DNA of 43,642 bases from an uncultured Bacilli bacterium (GCA_947627195.1 CANQVC010000010.1:1-43642), one strand, 5' to 3'. Numbered from the stretch's first letter, positions 35,563 through 43,642 are shown. The notes: a model not told the origin generated them from the letters alone. A program made the numbers and translations.

Positions 35563-35672
35563 GTTAGTAAAGACTAACCTATATTTTATTTTAAAAGGTT
35601 GAAAGTTCAACCTAACTAGTTAGTTATAACTAACATCATAAATATTATACGCCAAAATAAAATGATTGTCAA
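35563..35672 (-). promoter_or_regulatory. feo operon promoter with three palindromes
   Basis: TTGACA (35672-35667), 17 bases, TATAAT (35649-35644) is a perfect promoter. Downstream come GTTAGTTATAACTAAC (35619-35634, perfect 16-bp palindrome), AGGTTGAA-AG-TTCAACCT (35596-35613) and GTTAGT-AAAG-ACTAAC (35563-35578). The TTAGGTT/AACCTAA core resembles DtxR/MntR-family metalloregulator sites. Iron repression is therefore likely. Folding in the leader RNA is also possible. Confidence 0.75.
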
Positions 35673-35674
35673 CA

Positions 35675-35745
35675 ACATTTTTAAAAAAATTATACATTTT
35701 TAAAAAAATTATACATTTTTAAAAAAATTATACATTTTTAAAAAA
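35675..35745. repeat. 19-bp tandem repeat, three full copies and a part
   Basis: The unit ACATTTTTAAAAAAATTAT starts at 35675, 35694 and 35713, with a partial copy at 35732. It lies between the feo promoter and the terminator of the SGNH lipoprotein. Copy number may vary between strains. Confidence 0.85.
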
Positions 35746-35771
35746 TCCTCCCATATTATATGGAAGGATTA
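35738..35771 (-). terminator. Terminator of the SGNH lipoprotein gene
   Basis: AATCCTTCC (35771-35763 on the minus strand) pairs with GGGAGGATT and is followed by TTTTTTAAA. It lies 6 bases after the stop codon. Confidence 0.8.
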
Positions 35772-35776
35772 ATTAA

Positions 35777-37123
35777 TTATTTCCATTCATGCATTAAAGC
35801 ACGATAGAAAGCATCACCAATTTGTAAATACCCATTTGTTGATGGATGCATACCCATTGCATTACCAACTTGTTCTTGAGTATTATTTTCATTATTTACT
35901 GGTTTACTTGATGTAGGCATATTATATTCAGAATCGAATTGTCCTTTACTATCTTCAAAACGAACAAAATCTTTATATTCATCTAATTCTGCCCATTCTT
36001 GTAAGAAATGATCATAATTCATGGCTGTAACTAATTGACCATAATTATCAGCATAACTTTGACCTAAAGTATAATATGCACCAAGTCCTGCATTAAGTGA
36101 TGGAAGAGGAATTGATAATAATGTTATTTTAACATTAGGATATTCTGTATGTAATTGATCAATAATTACTTTAGCACTTCTCATTGGTTCAGATGAAAAA
36201 TCAAATGTTCTAAATGATCCACCTACACCATTCCATGTTAATAAGAAATAAACTTCATCTAATTGCGTAAAGCCATTCTTATCACAATATTCTTTAAAAC
36301 TTACTTTTGATGCTGTTTTTGTTGATCTGAACGGACTGCTATCATCATTAATAAATGTTGACCATTGCCATCCACCATGTCCTTCATGTTTTACACCATT
36401 ACTTGTTATTGTTCCTAATAAATTAATTTTACCACCAGCAGCAGTATATTTTGAAGATCCTTGTTTTACCCAATCACCACTTACTGTTAAACTATCACCA
36501 ACACATAATACATTTTTAGTTGCGATTGGTGATATTTTATTTTTATTAACAACTAATTTAGTACTAGCTTCACCAAATACATTACCATTATTATCACATA
36601 CTTCTACTTTTAAATCATATGTTTTACCTGCATCACTTTCTTCAGGTAAAAATTCAAAATAACGATTATATGCATGACCAACTTTACCTGTCAAACGAAT
36701 ATAATATCCATAAGGATTTACTGCTTGCACAATACTACGATAAAATAATTGGAAATTATCTCCTACTACTAAATGATATTCTTTGGCAAGAAATACAGAA
36801 ACAGAACTATCAACTAATCCTGCACTATTAAATTGTTTTAATAAATCATCAACTTGTGTTTCTAATTCTTTAACTCTTTCAGTAAGTTCTGAATTACTCT
36901 TTTCTAAAGCTGTTACACTTCTAGCTAATACAGCTAATCTATCACTTAAATTTTTTAAATCTCCTTGCATGTCGCCCTCCAAAGCTTGACTTAATAAATC
37001 GACAAGTTCTTCTAATACTTCGATTCTTTCTTCTAATTCTTGTTCTTTTCCATTATCTTTAGTACATCCAACAAGACCAAACATAAATAATCCAATTAAA
37101 AATATAGTAATCAGTTTTCTCAT
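35777..37123 (-). CDS. SGNH/GDSL-type hydrolase lipoprotein
   Basis: I place the start at ATG 37123 (MRKLITIFLIG), 5 bases after GGAGG. The 448-residue product has a lipoprotein signal (lipobox LVGC, Cys20), a coiled coil (about 26-98), a beta-rich domain (about 105-195) and an SGNH hydrolase domain (about 200-448). Block I is VGDSLT with Ser211; the gly block is GGWQW; block V is GMHPSTNGY with His426. The usual Asp three residues before the His is replaced here (NAMGMHP). It probably deacylates surface glycans. Confidence 0.85.
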   Translation of the reverse strand: MRKLITIFLIGLFMFGLVGCTKDNGKEQELEERIEVLEELVDLLSQALEGDMQGDLKNLSDRLAVLARSVTALEKSNSELTERVKELETQVDDLLKQFNSAGLVDSSVSVFLAKEYHLVVGDNFQLFYRSIVQAVNPYGYYIRLTGKVGHAYNRYFEFLPEESDAGKTYDLKVEVCDNNGNVFGEASTKLVVNKNKISPIATKNVLCVGDSLTVSGDWVKQGSSKYTAAGGKINLLGTITSNGVKHEGHGGWQWSTFINDDSSPFRSTKTASKVSFKEYCDKNGFTQLDEVYFLLTWNGVGGSFRTFDFSSEPMRSAKVIIDQLHTEYPNVKITLLSIPLPSLNAGLGAYYTLGQSYADNYGQLVTAMNYDHFLQEWAELDEYKDFVRFEDSKGQFDSEYNMPTSSKPVNNENNTQEQVGNAMGMHPSTNGYLQIGDAFYRALMHEWK

Positions 37124-37195
37124 TTTCTCCTCCTTAAGAAAAACGTTTACTATATTATTATACACTATTTATCAATAAAATAAAAGAACAAAATA

Positions 37196-37237
37196 AAAAA
37201 ACACAAAATACATATTAATATTAAGTATTTGTGTTTT
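37196..37237 (-). terminator. Terminator after the DUF362 gene
   Basis: AACACAAATAC and GTATTTTGTGTT form a stem with one mismatch and are followed by TTTTTT on the minus strand. It starts 13 bases after the stop at 37250. Confidence 0.75.
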
Positions 37238-37249
37238 ATTATTCTAAAA

Positions 37250-38134
37250 TTATTTATCAATAGAGATTAATTCATAATCAGTAGTACCAATACCTAATTC
37301 TTCAGCATGTTCTATTGTATGAATTCCATGTCTTGATTCTACTCTTTCTAAGAAATGATCTCTTCCAGGATCATTAGATTGATAAATTAAATCTAAACTT
37401 GCTTTATCAACTGCAACTGGATCAAGACTAGCAGTAATACCAATATCTTCCATACATGGATCTTCTGGATGAGAATCACAATCACAATCAATTGATAAAT
37501 TGTTTAGAACATTAATATAAACAATTTTACCTTTCATATATTTAATTACTGATTCATCAGCCTCAGCCATACTTTCTAAAAAATCATCTTGTTTAGCTAT
37601 ATTACTCCACAATTCTTTGACATCATTTGTTTTACCTGCTGTATGAATCCATGCTTTACCTTGAGATGAAGCTACCCCAATTGACATATTTTTTAATGCT
37701 CCACCAAAGCCACCCATAGCATGACCTTTAAAATGAGAAAGCATTAACATTGAATCATAATTCTTCAAATGAGAACCTACATAATTTACTTTTAAATGTT
37801 TACCATTTGTAACGGGAATTGGGAAATCACCTTCAGCATCCATAATATCTACAGGAGCAATAGCAGTAAAGCCATGATCTTTTACAGTTTGTAAATGATC
37901 TTCTAAACGAATTCTTTTTCCTTCATATGCTGTACAGCATTCAACAATCGTACCATTTAATTTCTTTACTAATTTTTCAATTAATTTAGGATTTAAAAAA
38001 TTGTGTCCACCTGGTTCTCCAGTTGAAATTTTTACAGCAACTTTACCTTCTAATTCTTTGTTTAAACATTCAAACATTTTAACTAAACTATCTGGTGTTA
38101 TTTCATTTGTAAAAAAAACTTTTGCTTTTTCCAT
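37250..38134 (-). CDS. DUF362-domain protein
   Basis: The 294-residue protein matches DUF362: VAVKISTGEPGGHNFLNP, a central LSHFKGHAMGGFGGALKNMSIG, and Cys residues in DCDCDSHPEDPCMEDIG followed by SLDPVAVDKASLD. The family has uncertain function and is often linked to iron-sulfur or redox proteins. This copy lacks the appended ferredoxin domain seen in longer members. It ends the four-gene run that starts with tcdA. Confidence 0.88.
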   Translation of the reverse strand: MEKAKVFFTNEITPDSLVKMFECLNKELEGKVAVKISTGEPGGHNFLNPKLIEKLVKKLNGTIVECCTAYEGKRIRLEDHLQTVKDHGFTAIAPVDIMDAEGDFPIPVTNGKHLKVNYVGSHLKNYDSMLMLSHFKGHAMGGFGGALKNMSIGVASSQGKAWIHTAGKTNDVKELWSNIAKQDDFLESMAEADESVIKYMKGKIVYINVLNNLSIDCDCDSHPEDPCMEDIGITASLDPVAVDKASLDLIYQSNDPGRDHFLERVESRHGIHTIEHAEELGIGTTDYELISIDK

Positions 38135-38192
38135 TTTAATACCTCACAATACAATATTATTATATTATACTTCTTTAAATATTTCAATAATT

Positions 38193-38813
38193 TTAAGAAA
38201 TAAAATTAGTACTTTGTCTACTTTCTTTTATTGGTAAGCCATTTTTATTTTTTTGATCATTAATAGCTTTTATTAAAAATGCCATATTTCTACCTAAAAC
38301 TCTCATTGTTTGTAAACCTTCTAAATCTTTTTCCACATCTTGTTCAGTATATCCATGAACCATATTCCAATATTGACTTGTTACTATTGGCATACTACTA
38401 ATAGAAAAATATTTATTTAATTCATCAAATGTTGCTGTATTTCCACCTCGTCTCGCGGAAACAACACAAGCTCCAACTTTCATTGTCTTATCAAATCTTG
38501 AACTATAAAATAAACGATCTAAAAAAGAAATTAATGTTCCATTAGCAGATCCATAATATACTGGAGATCCAACTAATAAACCATCAGCTTTAAAAAAATT
38601 ATTTGATGCTTCACAAACAATATCTTTTAATACACATCCATCATTTTTATGACAATATCCACATGCTTTACAACCTGTAATATTCATATTACCAATATTT
38701 AACCATTCTGTTTCAATTTCATTTTCATGAAGTATTTTTTCTACTTCTCTTAATGCTCTAGCTGTACATCCTTTTAAATGGGGACTACCATTAATAATTA
38801 ATACTTTACTCAT
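38193..38813 (-). CDS. Flavodoxin-like NAD(P)H-dependent oxidoreductase
   Basis: The 206-residue protein opens with the FMN-binding VLIINGSPHLKGCTARAL and has the CKACGYCHKNDGCV cysteine cluster (about 48-61). GSPVYYGSANGTLISFLDR completes the flavin site. This is the iron-sulfur flavoprotein-like/NADPH-dependent FMN-reductase family; electrons go to quinones or other acceptors. It lies 16 bases after the aldehyde dehydrogenase gene. Confidence 0.87.
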   Translation of the reverse strand: MSKVLIINGSPHLKGCTARALREVEKILHENEIETEWLNIGNMNITGCKACGYCHKNDGCVLKDIVCEASNNFFKADGLLVGSPVYYGSANGTLISFLDRLFYSSRFDKTMKVGACVVSARRGGNTATFDELNKYFSISSMPIVTSQYWNMVHGYTEQDVEKDLEGLQTMRVLGRNMAFLIKAINDQKNKNGLPIKESRQSTNFIS

Positions 38814-38829
38814 TTTATTACCTCTTATA

Positions 38830-40203
38830 TTATTTTAAAAAGAAATGAATTATTTTATCTTTTTTATATGGTTGATAACGAATGTTTAAATCAATCCACA
38901 TTTTCTTATCAACAATCCCTTTTTCATGGGAAAAAGTTTTATATCCTTCATATCCATGATATTTTCCAATACCACTTTCTTTAAATCCACCAAATCCCAT
39001 ATTAGTTGTAGCAAGATGAATAATTACATCATTTATACATCCTCCACCAAAATCTACTTGATTAAATATTTGTTTTATTCTTTTTTTATTTTTAGAAAAG
39101 AAATATAAAGCTAAAGGTGTATCATTATCATTTATATAATCTAATACTTCATTTAATGAATGATAAGTCATTATTGGTAAAATAGGACCAAATATTTCTT
39201 CTTTCATTACTAAATCTTCTTTAGTAACATTATCCATAATAGTTGGTTCAATTTGTAATGTTTGTTCATTTACTTTACCACCATAAATTATTTTATCTTT
39301 ATTCATTAAACCTTGCAAACGAATGAAATGTTTTTGATTAATTATTTTACCATAACTAGGATTATTTAATGGTTCATTACTATATTGTAATTTAATTTGT
39401 TTTATTAATTCTTCAATTAATTGATCATGAATTTTTTCATGACAATAAATATAATCAGGAGCTACACACGTTTGCCCAACATTCAATAATTTGCCAAATA
39501 TTATTCTTTTAGCGGCAAGTTTAATATTAGCAGTTTCATCGATTATACAAGGGCTTTTCCCTCCTAATTCTAATGTAACTGGTGTTAAATATTTGGCTGC
39601 TTTTTCATAAACTAAAGAACCGACATTTTTACTTCCTGTGAAAAAGATATAATCAAATTTTTGTTCTAATAAAATTGTATTTTCATCTTTTCCACCAAAT
39701 ATGACACAAACATATTCTTTAGGGAAAACTTCTTCAATTATCTTTTTTATTATTTTATTAGTATTTTCGGAATATCTACTTGTTTTTAATAAAACAGTAT
39801 TACCACTTGATATTGCTTCAATTGTTGGATCTAATGATAATAGAAATGGATAATTCCATGGGCTCATTACTAATACATTTCCATATGGGACAAGTATTGT
39901 ATAACTTTTGGCTTTAAATTGTGCTAGAGGTGTTTTTACTTTTTTAGGTTTATTATATTTTTTGATATGTTTTATCATATGTGATAATTCATTTAAAACC
40001 ATACCAATTTCACACATATAACTTTCTGTTCTACTTTTTCCTAAATCAAGATATAAAGCATTGATAATTTCATCTTCATATTTTTTTATTGTTTTATATA
40101 GTTTATTTAAATATGATAAACGATATGAAACATTATATGTAATATTTGATTTATAAAAGTTTTGTTGTTTTTTGATTATTTCAATTATTTCTTCTTTTGT
40201 CAT
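38830..40203 (-). CDS. Aldehyde dehydrogenase
   Basis: The 457-residue protein has the full catalytic set: PWNYPF with Asn117, Lys140 in VLLKTS, LELGGKSP with Glu212, and GQTCVAPD with Cys246. FFTGS (187-191) binds NAD(P). It is a short class-3-like member of the type that oxidises fatty or aromatic aldehydes and often sits at the membrane through its C-terminus, which here ends in KKDKIIHFFLK. It follows tcdA by 15 bases. Confidence 0.92.
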   Translation of the reverse strand: MTKEEIIEIIKKQQNFYKSNITYNVSYRLSYLNKLYKTIKKYEDEIINALYLDLGKSRTESYMCEIGMVLNELSHMIKHIKKYNKPKKVKTPLAQFKAKSYTILVPYGNVLVMSPWNYPFLLSLDPTIEAISSGNTVLLKTSRYSENTNKIIKKIIEEVFPKEYVCVIFGGKDENTILLEQKFDYIFFTGSKNVGSLVYEKAAKYLTPVTLELGGKSPCIIDETANIKLAAKRIIFGKLLNVGQTCVAPDYIYCHEKIHDQLIEELIKQIKLQYSNEPLNNPSYGKIINQKHFIRLQGLMNKDKIIYGGKVNEQTLQIEPTIMDNVTKEDLVMKEEIFGPILPIMTYHSLNEVLDYINDNDTPLALYFFSKNKKRIKQIFNQVDFGGGCINDVIIHLATTNMGFGGFKESGIGKYHGYEGYKTFSHEKGIVDKKMWIDLNIRYQPYKKDKIIHFFLK

Positions 40204-40218
40204 TTATATCCTCAATTA

Positions 40219-40926
40219 TTATTTCCATTGAAGAAAATCTCTTATTACTTCTCCAGCAATCATTGTACCAGCAATTGGTGGAACAAATGATGTACTACCT
40301 GGAATTACTTTATTATTATTTTGAATGATTGTTTTAGGTTTGATTGGTTTTTCTTTGGAATATAATACTTTCACATGATTAACATTTCTTTTCCTTAATT
40401 CTTGACGAATAATTCTAGCTAATGGACAAATAGATGTTTTAGATATATCTGTTATTTCTAATAATTCAGGATGAATTTTATTACCTGTACCCATTGATGA
40501 TATAATTGGTATATTATTATTTATACATGTTTCAATTATAGTTAATTTTGAACTTACTGTATCAATAGCATCTATAACATAATCAAATTGTGATAAATCT
40601 ATAATATCTTTACTTTCAGGTAAATAAAAACATTTAAGAGTCTTAATATCTGCATCTAAAGAAATGTTTAATATATGTTCTTTCATAACATCAACTTTAT
40701 ATTTACCAATTGTATTATAATTAGCAATTAATTGACGATTAATATTAGAAATAGAAATAACATCATGATCAATTAATGTGAAATGTTTAATACCACTTCT
40801 AGCAAGAGCATCGCAAACATTTCCTCCAACTCCACCAAGACCAAAAATTGCAACATTTTTTGTATGTAATTTATTTAAATTTTCTTTACCTATTAATATT
40901 TCTAATCTTGAAAAAGGTTGATCCAT
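40219..40926 (-). CDS. tcdA: tRNA threonylcarbamoyladenosine dehydratase
   Basis: The 235-residue protein is an E1/ThiF-like enzyme. It opens with FSRLEILIGKENLNKL, has GLGGVGG (29-35) for ATP, DHDVISISNINRQL, and DYVIDAIDTVSSKL. It turns t6A37 of ANN-decoding tRNAs into its cyclic form. ATG 40926 has GGAGG upstream. Length and motifs fit TcdA rather than MoeB or ThiF. Confidence 0.9.
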   Translation of the reverse strand: MDQPFSRLEILIGKENLNKLHTKNVAIFGLGGVGGNVCDALARSGIKHFTLIDHDVISISNINRQLIANYNTIGKYKVDVMKEHILNISLDADIKTLKCFYLPESKDIIDLSQFDYVIDAIDTVSSKLTIIETCINNNIPIISSMGTGNKIHPELLEITDISKTSICPLARIIRQELRKRNVNHVKVLYSKEKPIKPKTIIQNNNKVIPGSTSFVPPIAGTMIAGEVIRDFLQWK

Positions 40927-40971
40927 TTAATTGACCTCCAAATTAATTATATTTTAATCAATAAATATGAA

Positions 40972-41000
40972 ATTATACTAACAGCCATCATTTATATGAA
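40972..41000 (-). promoter_or_regulatory. Candidate promoter of the tcdA run
   Basis: TTCATA (41000-40995), 17 bases, TATAAT (40977-40972). The -35 is weak. It lies 13 bases from the degenerate end of the CRISPR array, so transcription of the array, if not stopped, would run into it. Confidence 0.4.
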
Positions 41001-41013
41001 TTTGATTTAAAAC

Positions 41014-43642
41014 AATAAAATTCCTATAAAGGTAATATTGTTATAAGAATGGTTACACAAAAATTTGGCTTTGGGGAATTGTGTTTCAATTCCTGTAAAG
41101 GTAATATTGTTATCTGGGGATGGTTTTAAAATGTCAGACCAAAATTGTTTCAATTCCTGTAAAGGTAATATTGTTATACCATCTCAATTTTATTTATCAT
41201 TGCATACTTTGGGTTTCAATTCCTGTAAAGGTAATATTGTTATTTGAAGAAGAATTACATATGAAATTTTATAGATATAGTTTCAATTCCTGTAAAGGTA
41301 ATATTGTTATACAAAGTTATCACCTAATTTTAAGGTTAAAGAATTCCAGTTTCAATTCCTGTAAAGGTAATATTGTTATCAAACTTGGAATATAAACCGA
41401 TAGGTTTAAATTTGGTTTCAATTCCTGTAAAGGTAATATTGTTATTATAAACATGAAAGCAATTGAAATTTTAAACAAAAAGTTTCAATTCCTGTAAAGG
41501 TAATATTGTTATAAAGAAGAATTTAAAGCTATTGAAGACTATTTGAGTTTCAATTCCTGTAAAGGTAATATTGTTATAAAAAAAGCATCTATAAAATATC
41601 AAAAAAAATTAATGTTTCAATTCCTGTAAAGGTAATATTGTTATTTCAAAGATCACCAAGAAGTGTTGTAAATGGGATTTGTTTCAATTCCTGTAAAGGT
41701 AATATTGTTATTCCAACGGCTGCAGTTATCTGCTGTTTAAAAGCAGTTTCAATTCCTGTAAAGGTAATATTGTTATTAATGCATTTTGACCGAGAAGACA
41801 GGCAATATATCGTTTCAATTCCTGTAAAGGTAATATTGTTATTAGTGCTGCGAAAGGTAAAAAATAAGTATGATAGAAGTTTCAATTCCTGTAAAGGTAA
41901 TATTGTTATAGGTATACAAATATGAAAACAATTGAAATTTTAAAGTTTCAATTCCTGTAAAGGTAATATTGTTATAAAGAAAAAATGAAAAAATTAAAAA
42001 TCAATTTAGGGTTTCAATTCCTGTAAAGGTAATATTGTTATTTTAATAACAACGTCATCTAGCATTTTATCTAAAAGTTTCAATTCCTGTAAAGGTAATA
42101 TTGTTATTATAACAAATATATTGAACGTGACAAACAAATTCAAGTTTCAATTCCTGTAAAGGTAATATTGTTATTTTAGTAAATTTTACGGAAGATAAAT
42201 TACTTTATAGCGTTTCAATTCCTGTAAAGGTAATATTGTTATTTTTAAAAAGAGAAGAAAAAAATGAATAATAAAGAAGTTTCAATTCCTGTAAAGGTAA
42301 TATTGTTATTGCTCGTGTTCCGTTAAATAGTTTGTTTTTAACTAAGTTTCAATTCCTGTAAAGGTAATATTGTTATTACATTTTAAATCACTAATAACAT
42401 ACTCGAAAAAGTTTCAATTCCTGTAAAGGTAATATTGTTATTGAAGATTACTTGTTAAAATGGTCAAATCAAAACGGTTTCAATTCCTGTAAAGGTAATA
42501 TTGTTATGCGATAGTGTCCCAGTAGCATTTGAAGATGAAAAAGGTTTCAATTCCTGTAAAGGTAATATTGTTATTAACCACTAGGAGAAAAAATTATGAG
42601 TTCATATAGTGTTTCAATTCCTGTAAAGGTAATATTGTTATAAATATACGGAAAACAATAACATATACGAATATTTGTTTCAATTCCTGTAAAGGTAATA
42701 TTGTTATATGTATATATCCGATTCATACTAATCCAGATTATCCGTTTCAATTCCTGTAAAGGTAATATTGTTATAAATGAAAGGAAATAAAAAAATGAAA
42801 ACTTTAAAAATGTTTCAATTCCTGTAAAGGTAATATTGTTATAAAATATATTTAAACCTATAAAACTTGAATTATTAGAGTTTCAATTCCTGTAAAGGTA
42901 ATATTGTTATTTAGAAGCCAAAACAAAACGATTTTGACAAAGGTAAAGTTTCAATTCCTGTAAAGGTAATATTGTTATAAATCCATCACAGAGAAACAAA
43001 GTTTCACGATGAAGTTTCAATTCCTGTAAAGGTAATATTGTTATAATAAGCATGAAAATAAAAATTAGTTTAATCGGAAGGTTTCAATTCCTGTAAAGGT
43101 AATATTGTTATTCTTTACCCAAAATCTCAATATCACACCTGATATTGTTTCAATTCCTGTAAAGGTAATATTGTTATAAAAATGAATAATAAAGAAATTG
43201 ATTCACAAAAAAGTTTCAATTCCTGTAAAGGTAATATTGTTATAAAAAATGAGGCAATTTGAATTGGTAGGGTACAAAGGAGTTTCAATTCCTGTAAAGG
43301 TAATATTGTTATTTAATCATAATGAATTTTTAACGGATAAAGAATTAGTTTCAATTCCTGTAAAGGTAATATTGTTATTTTGAAAAAGAAGAGGATGCAA
43401 GGGAATATTTTAAAGTTTCAATTCCTGTAAAGGTAATATTGTTATGCATAAGCTGACCCAATTTCAGCGACAAGTTCTTCGTTTCAATTCCTGTAAAGGT
43501 AATATTGTTATTTAAAACTTCTTGGCAAAACATCGATAACAAACCAGTTTCAATTCCTGTAAAGGTAATATTGTTATCAAACCGTACACATTTCCGTTTC
43601 AATTTGATGGCGTTTCAATTCCTGTAAAGGTAATATTGTTAT
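41014..43642 (-). CRISPR. CRISPR array, 40 repeats and 39 spacers, open at the right edge
   Basis: The repeat is 31 bp. On the plus strand it starts GTTTCAATTCC and ends TATTGTTAT. I count 39 identical copies (first 41083-41113, last 43612-43642) plus one degenerate copy at 41014-41044 with about five changes in its first 13 bases. Spacers are 33-38 bp, mostly 35-36. On the minus strand the repeat ends ATTGAAAC, the typical crRNA 5' tag of type I and III systems. With the degenerate repeat at the left, transcription is probably leftward from a leader beyond the window. No cas gene is in the window. The small frames seen here are artefacts of the repeat. Confidence 0.97.

Noticed and set aside
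41065-41925. Several small open frames on both strands in the CRISPR array
   Set aside because: They translate the repeat over and over (VSIPVKVILL, NNNITFTGIET, SFNSCKGNIVI) and arise because repeat plus spacer keeps frames open.
41014-43642. Type II (Cas9) or type VI (Cas13) array
   Set aside because: Those repeats are about 36 bp with other end motifs; this repeat is 31 bp and ends ATTGAAAC on the likely crRNA strand. Type VI would also explain mRNA-antisense spacers but the repeat does not fit.

Overview
The window is AT-rich DNA (roughly 70% A+T by eye) with strong AGGAGG-type ribosome sites, TTGACA/TATAAT promoters, U-tract hairpin terminators and ordinary TAA/TGA stops. That points to a low-GC Firmicute. 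NfnAB, ferrous-iron uptake (Feo) and AsnA suggest an anaerobe, plausibly of the gut Erysipelotrichales/Coprobacillaceae kind. The lineage is inferred from style only. Almost every gene lies on the minus strand. The left edge cuts a repeat-bearing lipoprotein and the right edge cuts a CRISPR array.

Layout. 1-2712: large surface lipoprotein with tandem repeats. 2858-4583: PPP-type phosphatase and a two-domain GNAT. 4779-9108: two tandem ABC-2 export modules and a divergent TetR regulator. 9110-14930: accessory island ending at the 3' side of tRNA-Leu(CAG). It holds an XRE/ImmA control pair, DUF4417, a probable DUF6883 toxin with DUF4926 partner, a decayed DDE transposase and an AAA/DUF4143 ATPase. 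14932-17130: tRNA-Leu, cysK, asnA. 17162-19132: YyaL-type thioredoxin-fold protein. 19224-22830: heterodimeric ABC exporter. 22904-25397: ttcA and a Na/Pi symporter. 25620-25787: a 55-codon plus-strand gene. 25803-26366: small sigma factor.

26459-32570 is a six-gene run: ogt, an aminoglycoside/choline kinase-like protein, nnr, nadK, nfnA, nfnB. Four of these make, repair or reduce NADP(H), so it reads as an NADP(H) homeostasis operon with one good promoter. 32689-35543 is an iron-uptake operon (feoA, feoA, feoB, Cys-rich membrane protein) behind a TTGACA-17-TATAAT promoter followed by three palindromes of metalloregulator type. 35777-37123 is an SGNH-hydrolase lipoprotein. 37250-40926 is tcdA, aldehyde dehydrogenase, flavodoxin-like protein and DUF362.

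41014-43642 is a CRISPR array with 39 identical 31-bp repeats, one degenerate repeat and 39 spacers, still running at the window edge. On the minus strand the repeat ends in ATTGAAAC and the degenerate repeat is at the far left, so crRNA is probably transcribed leftward from a leader beyond the right edge. The notable signal is in the spacers. By eye about 32 of 39 read as protein-coding sense on the plus strand, so their crRNAs would be antisense to mRNA. About eleven span a start codon, often with its ribosome site. Two spacers overlap by 19 bp on one gene start. This suggests an RNA-targeting (type III) system or RNA-derived spacer capture (RT-Cas1). No cas gene lies in the window to settle it.
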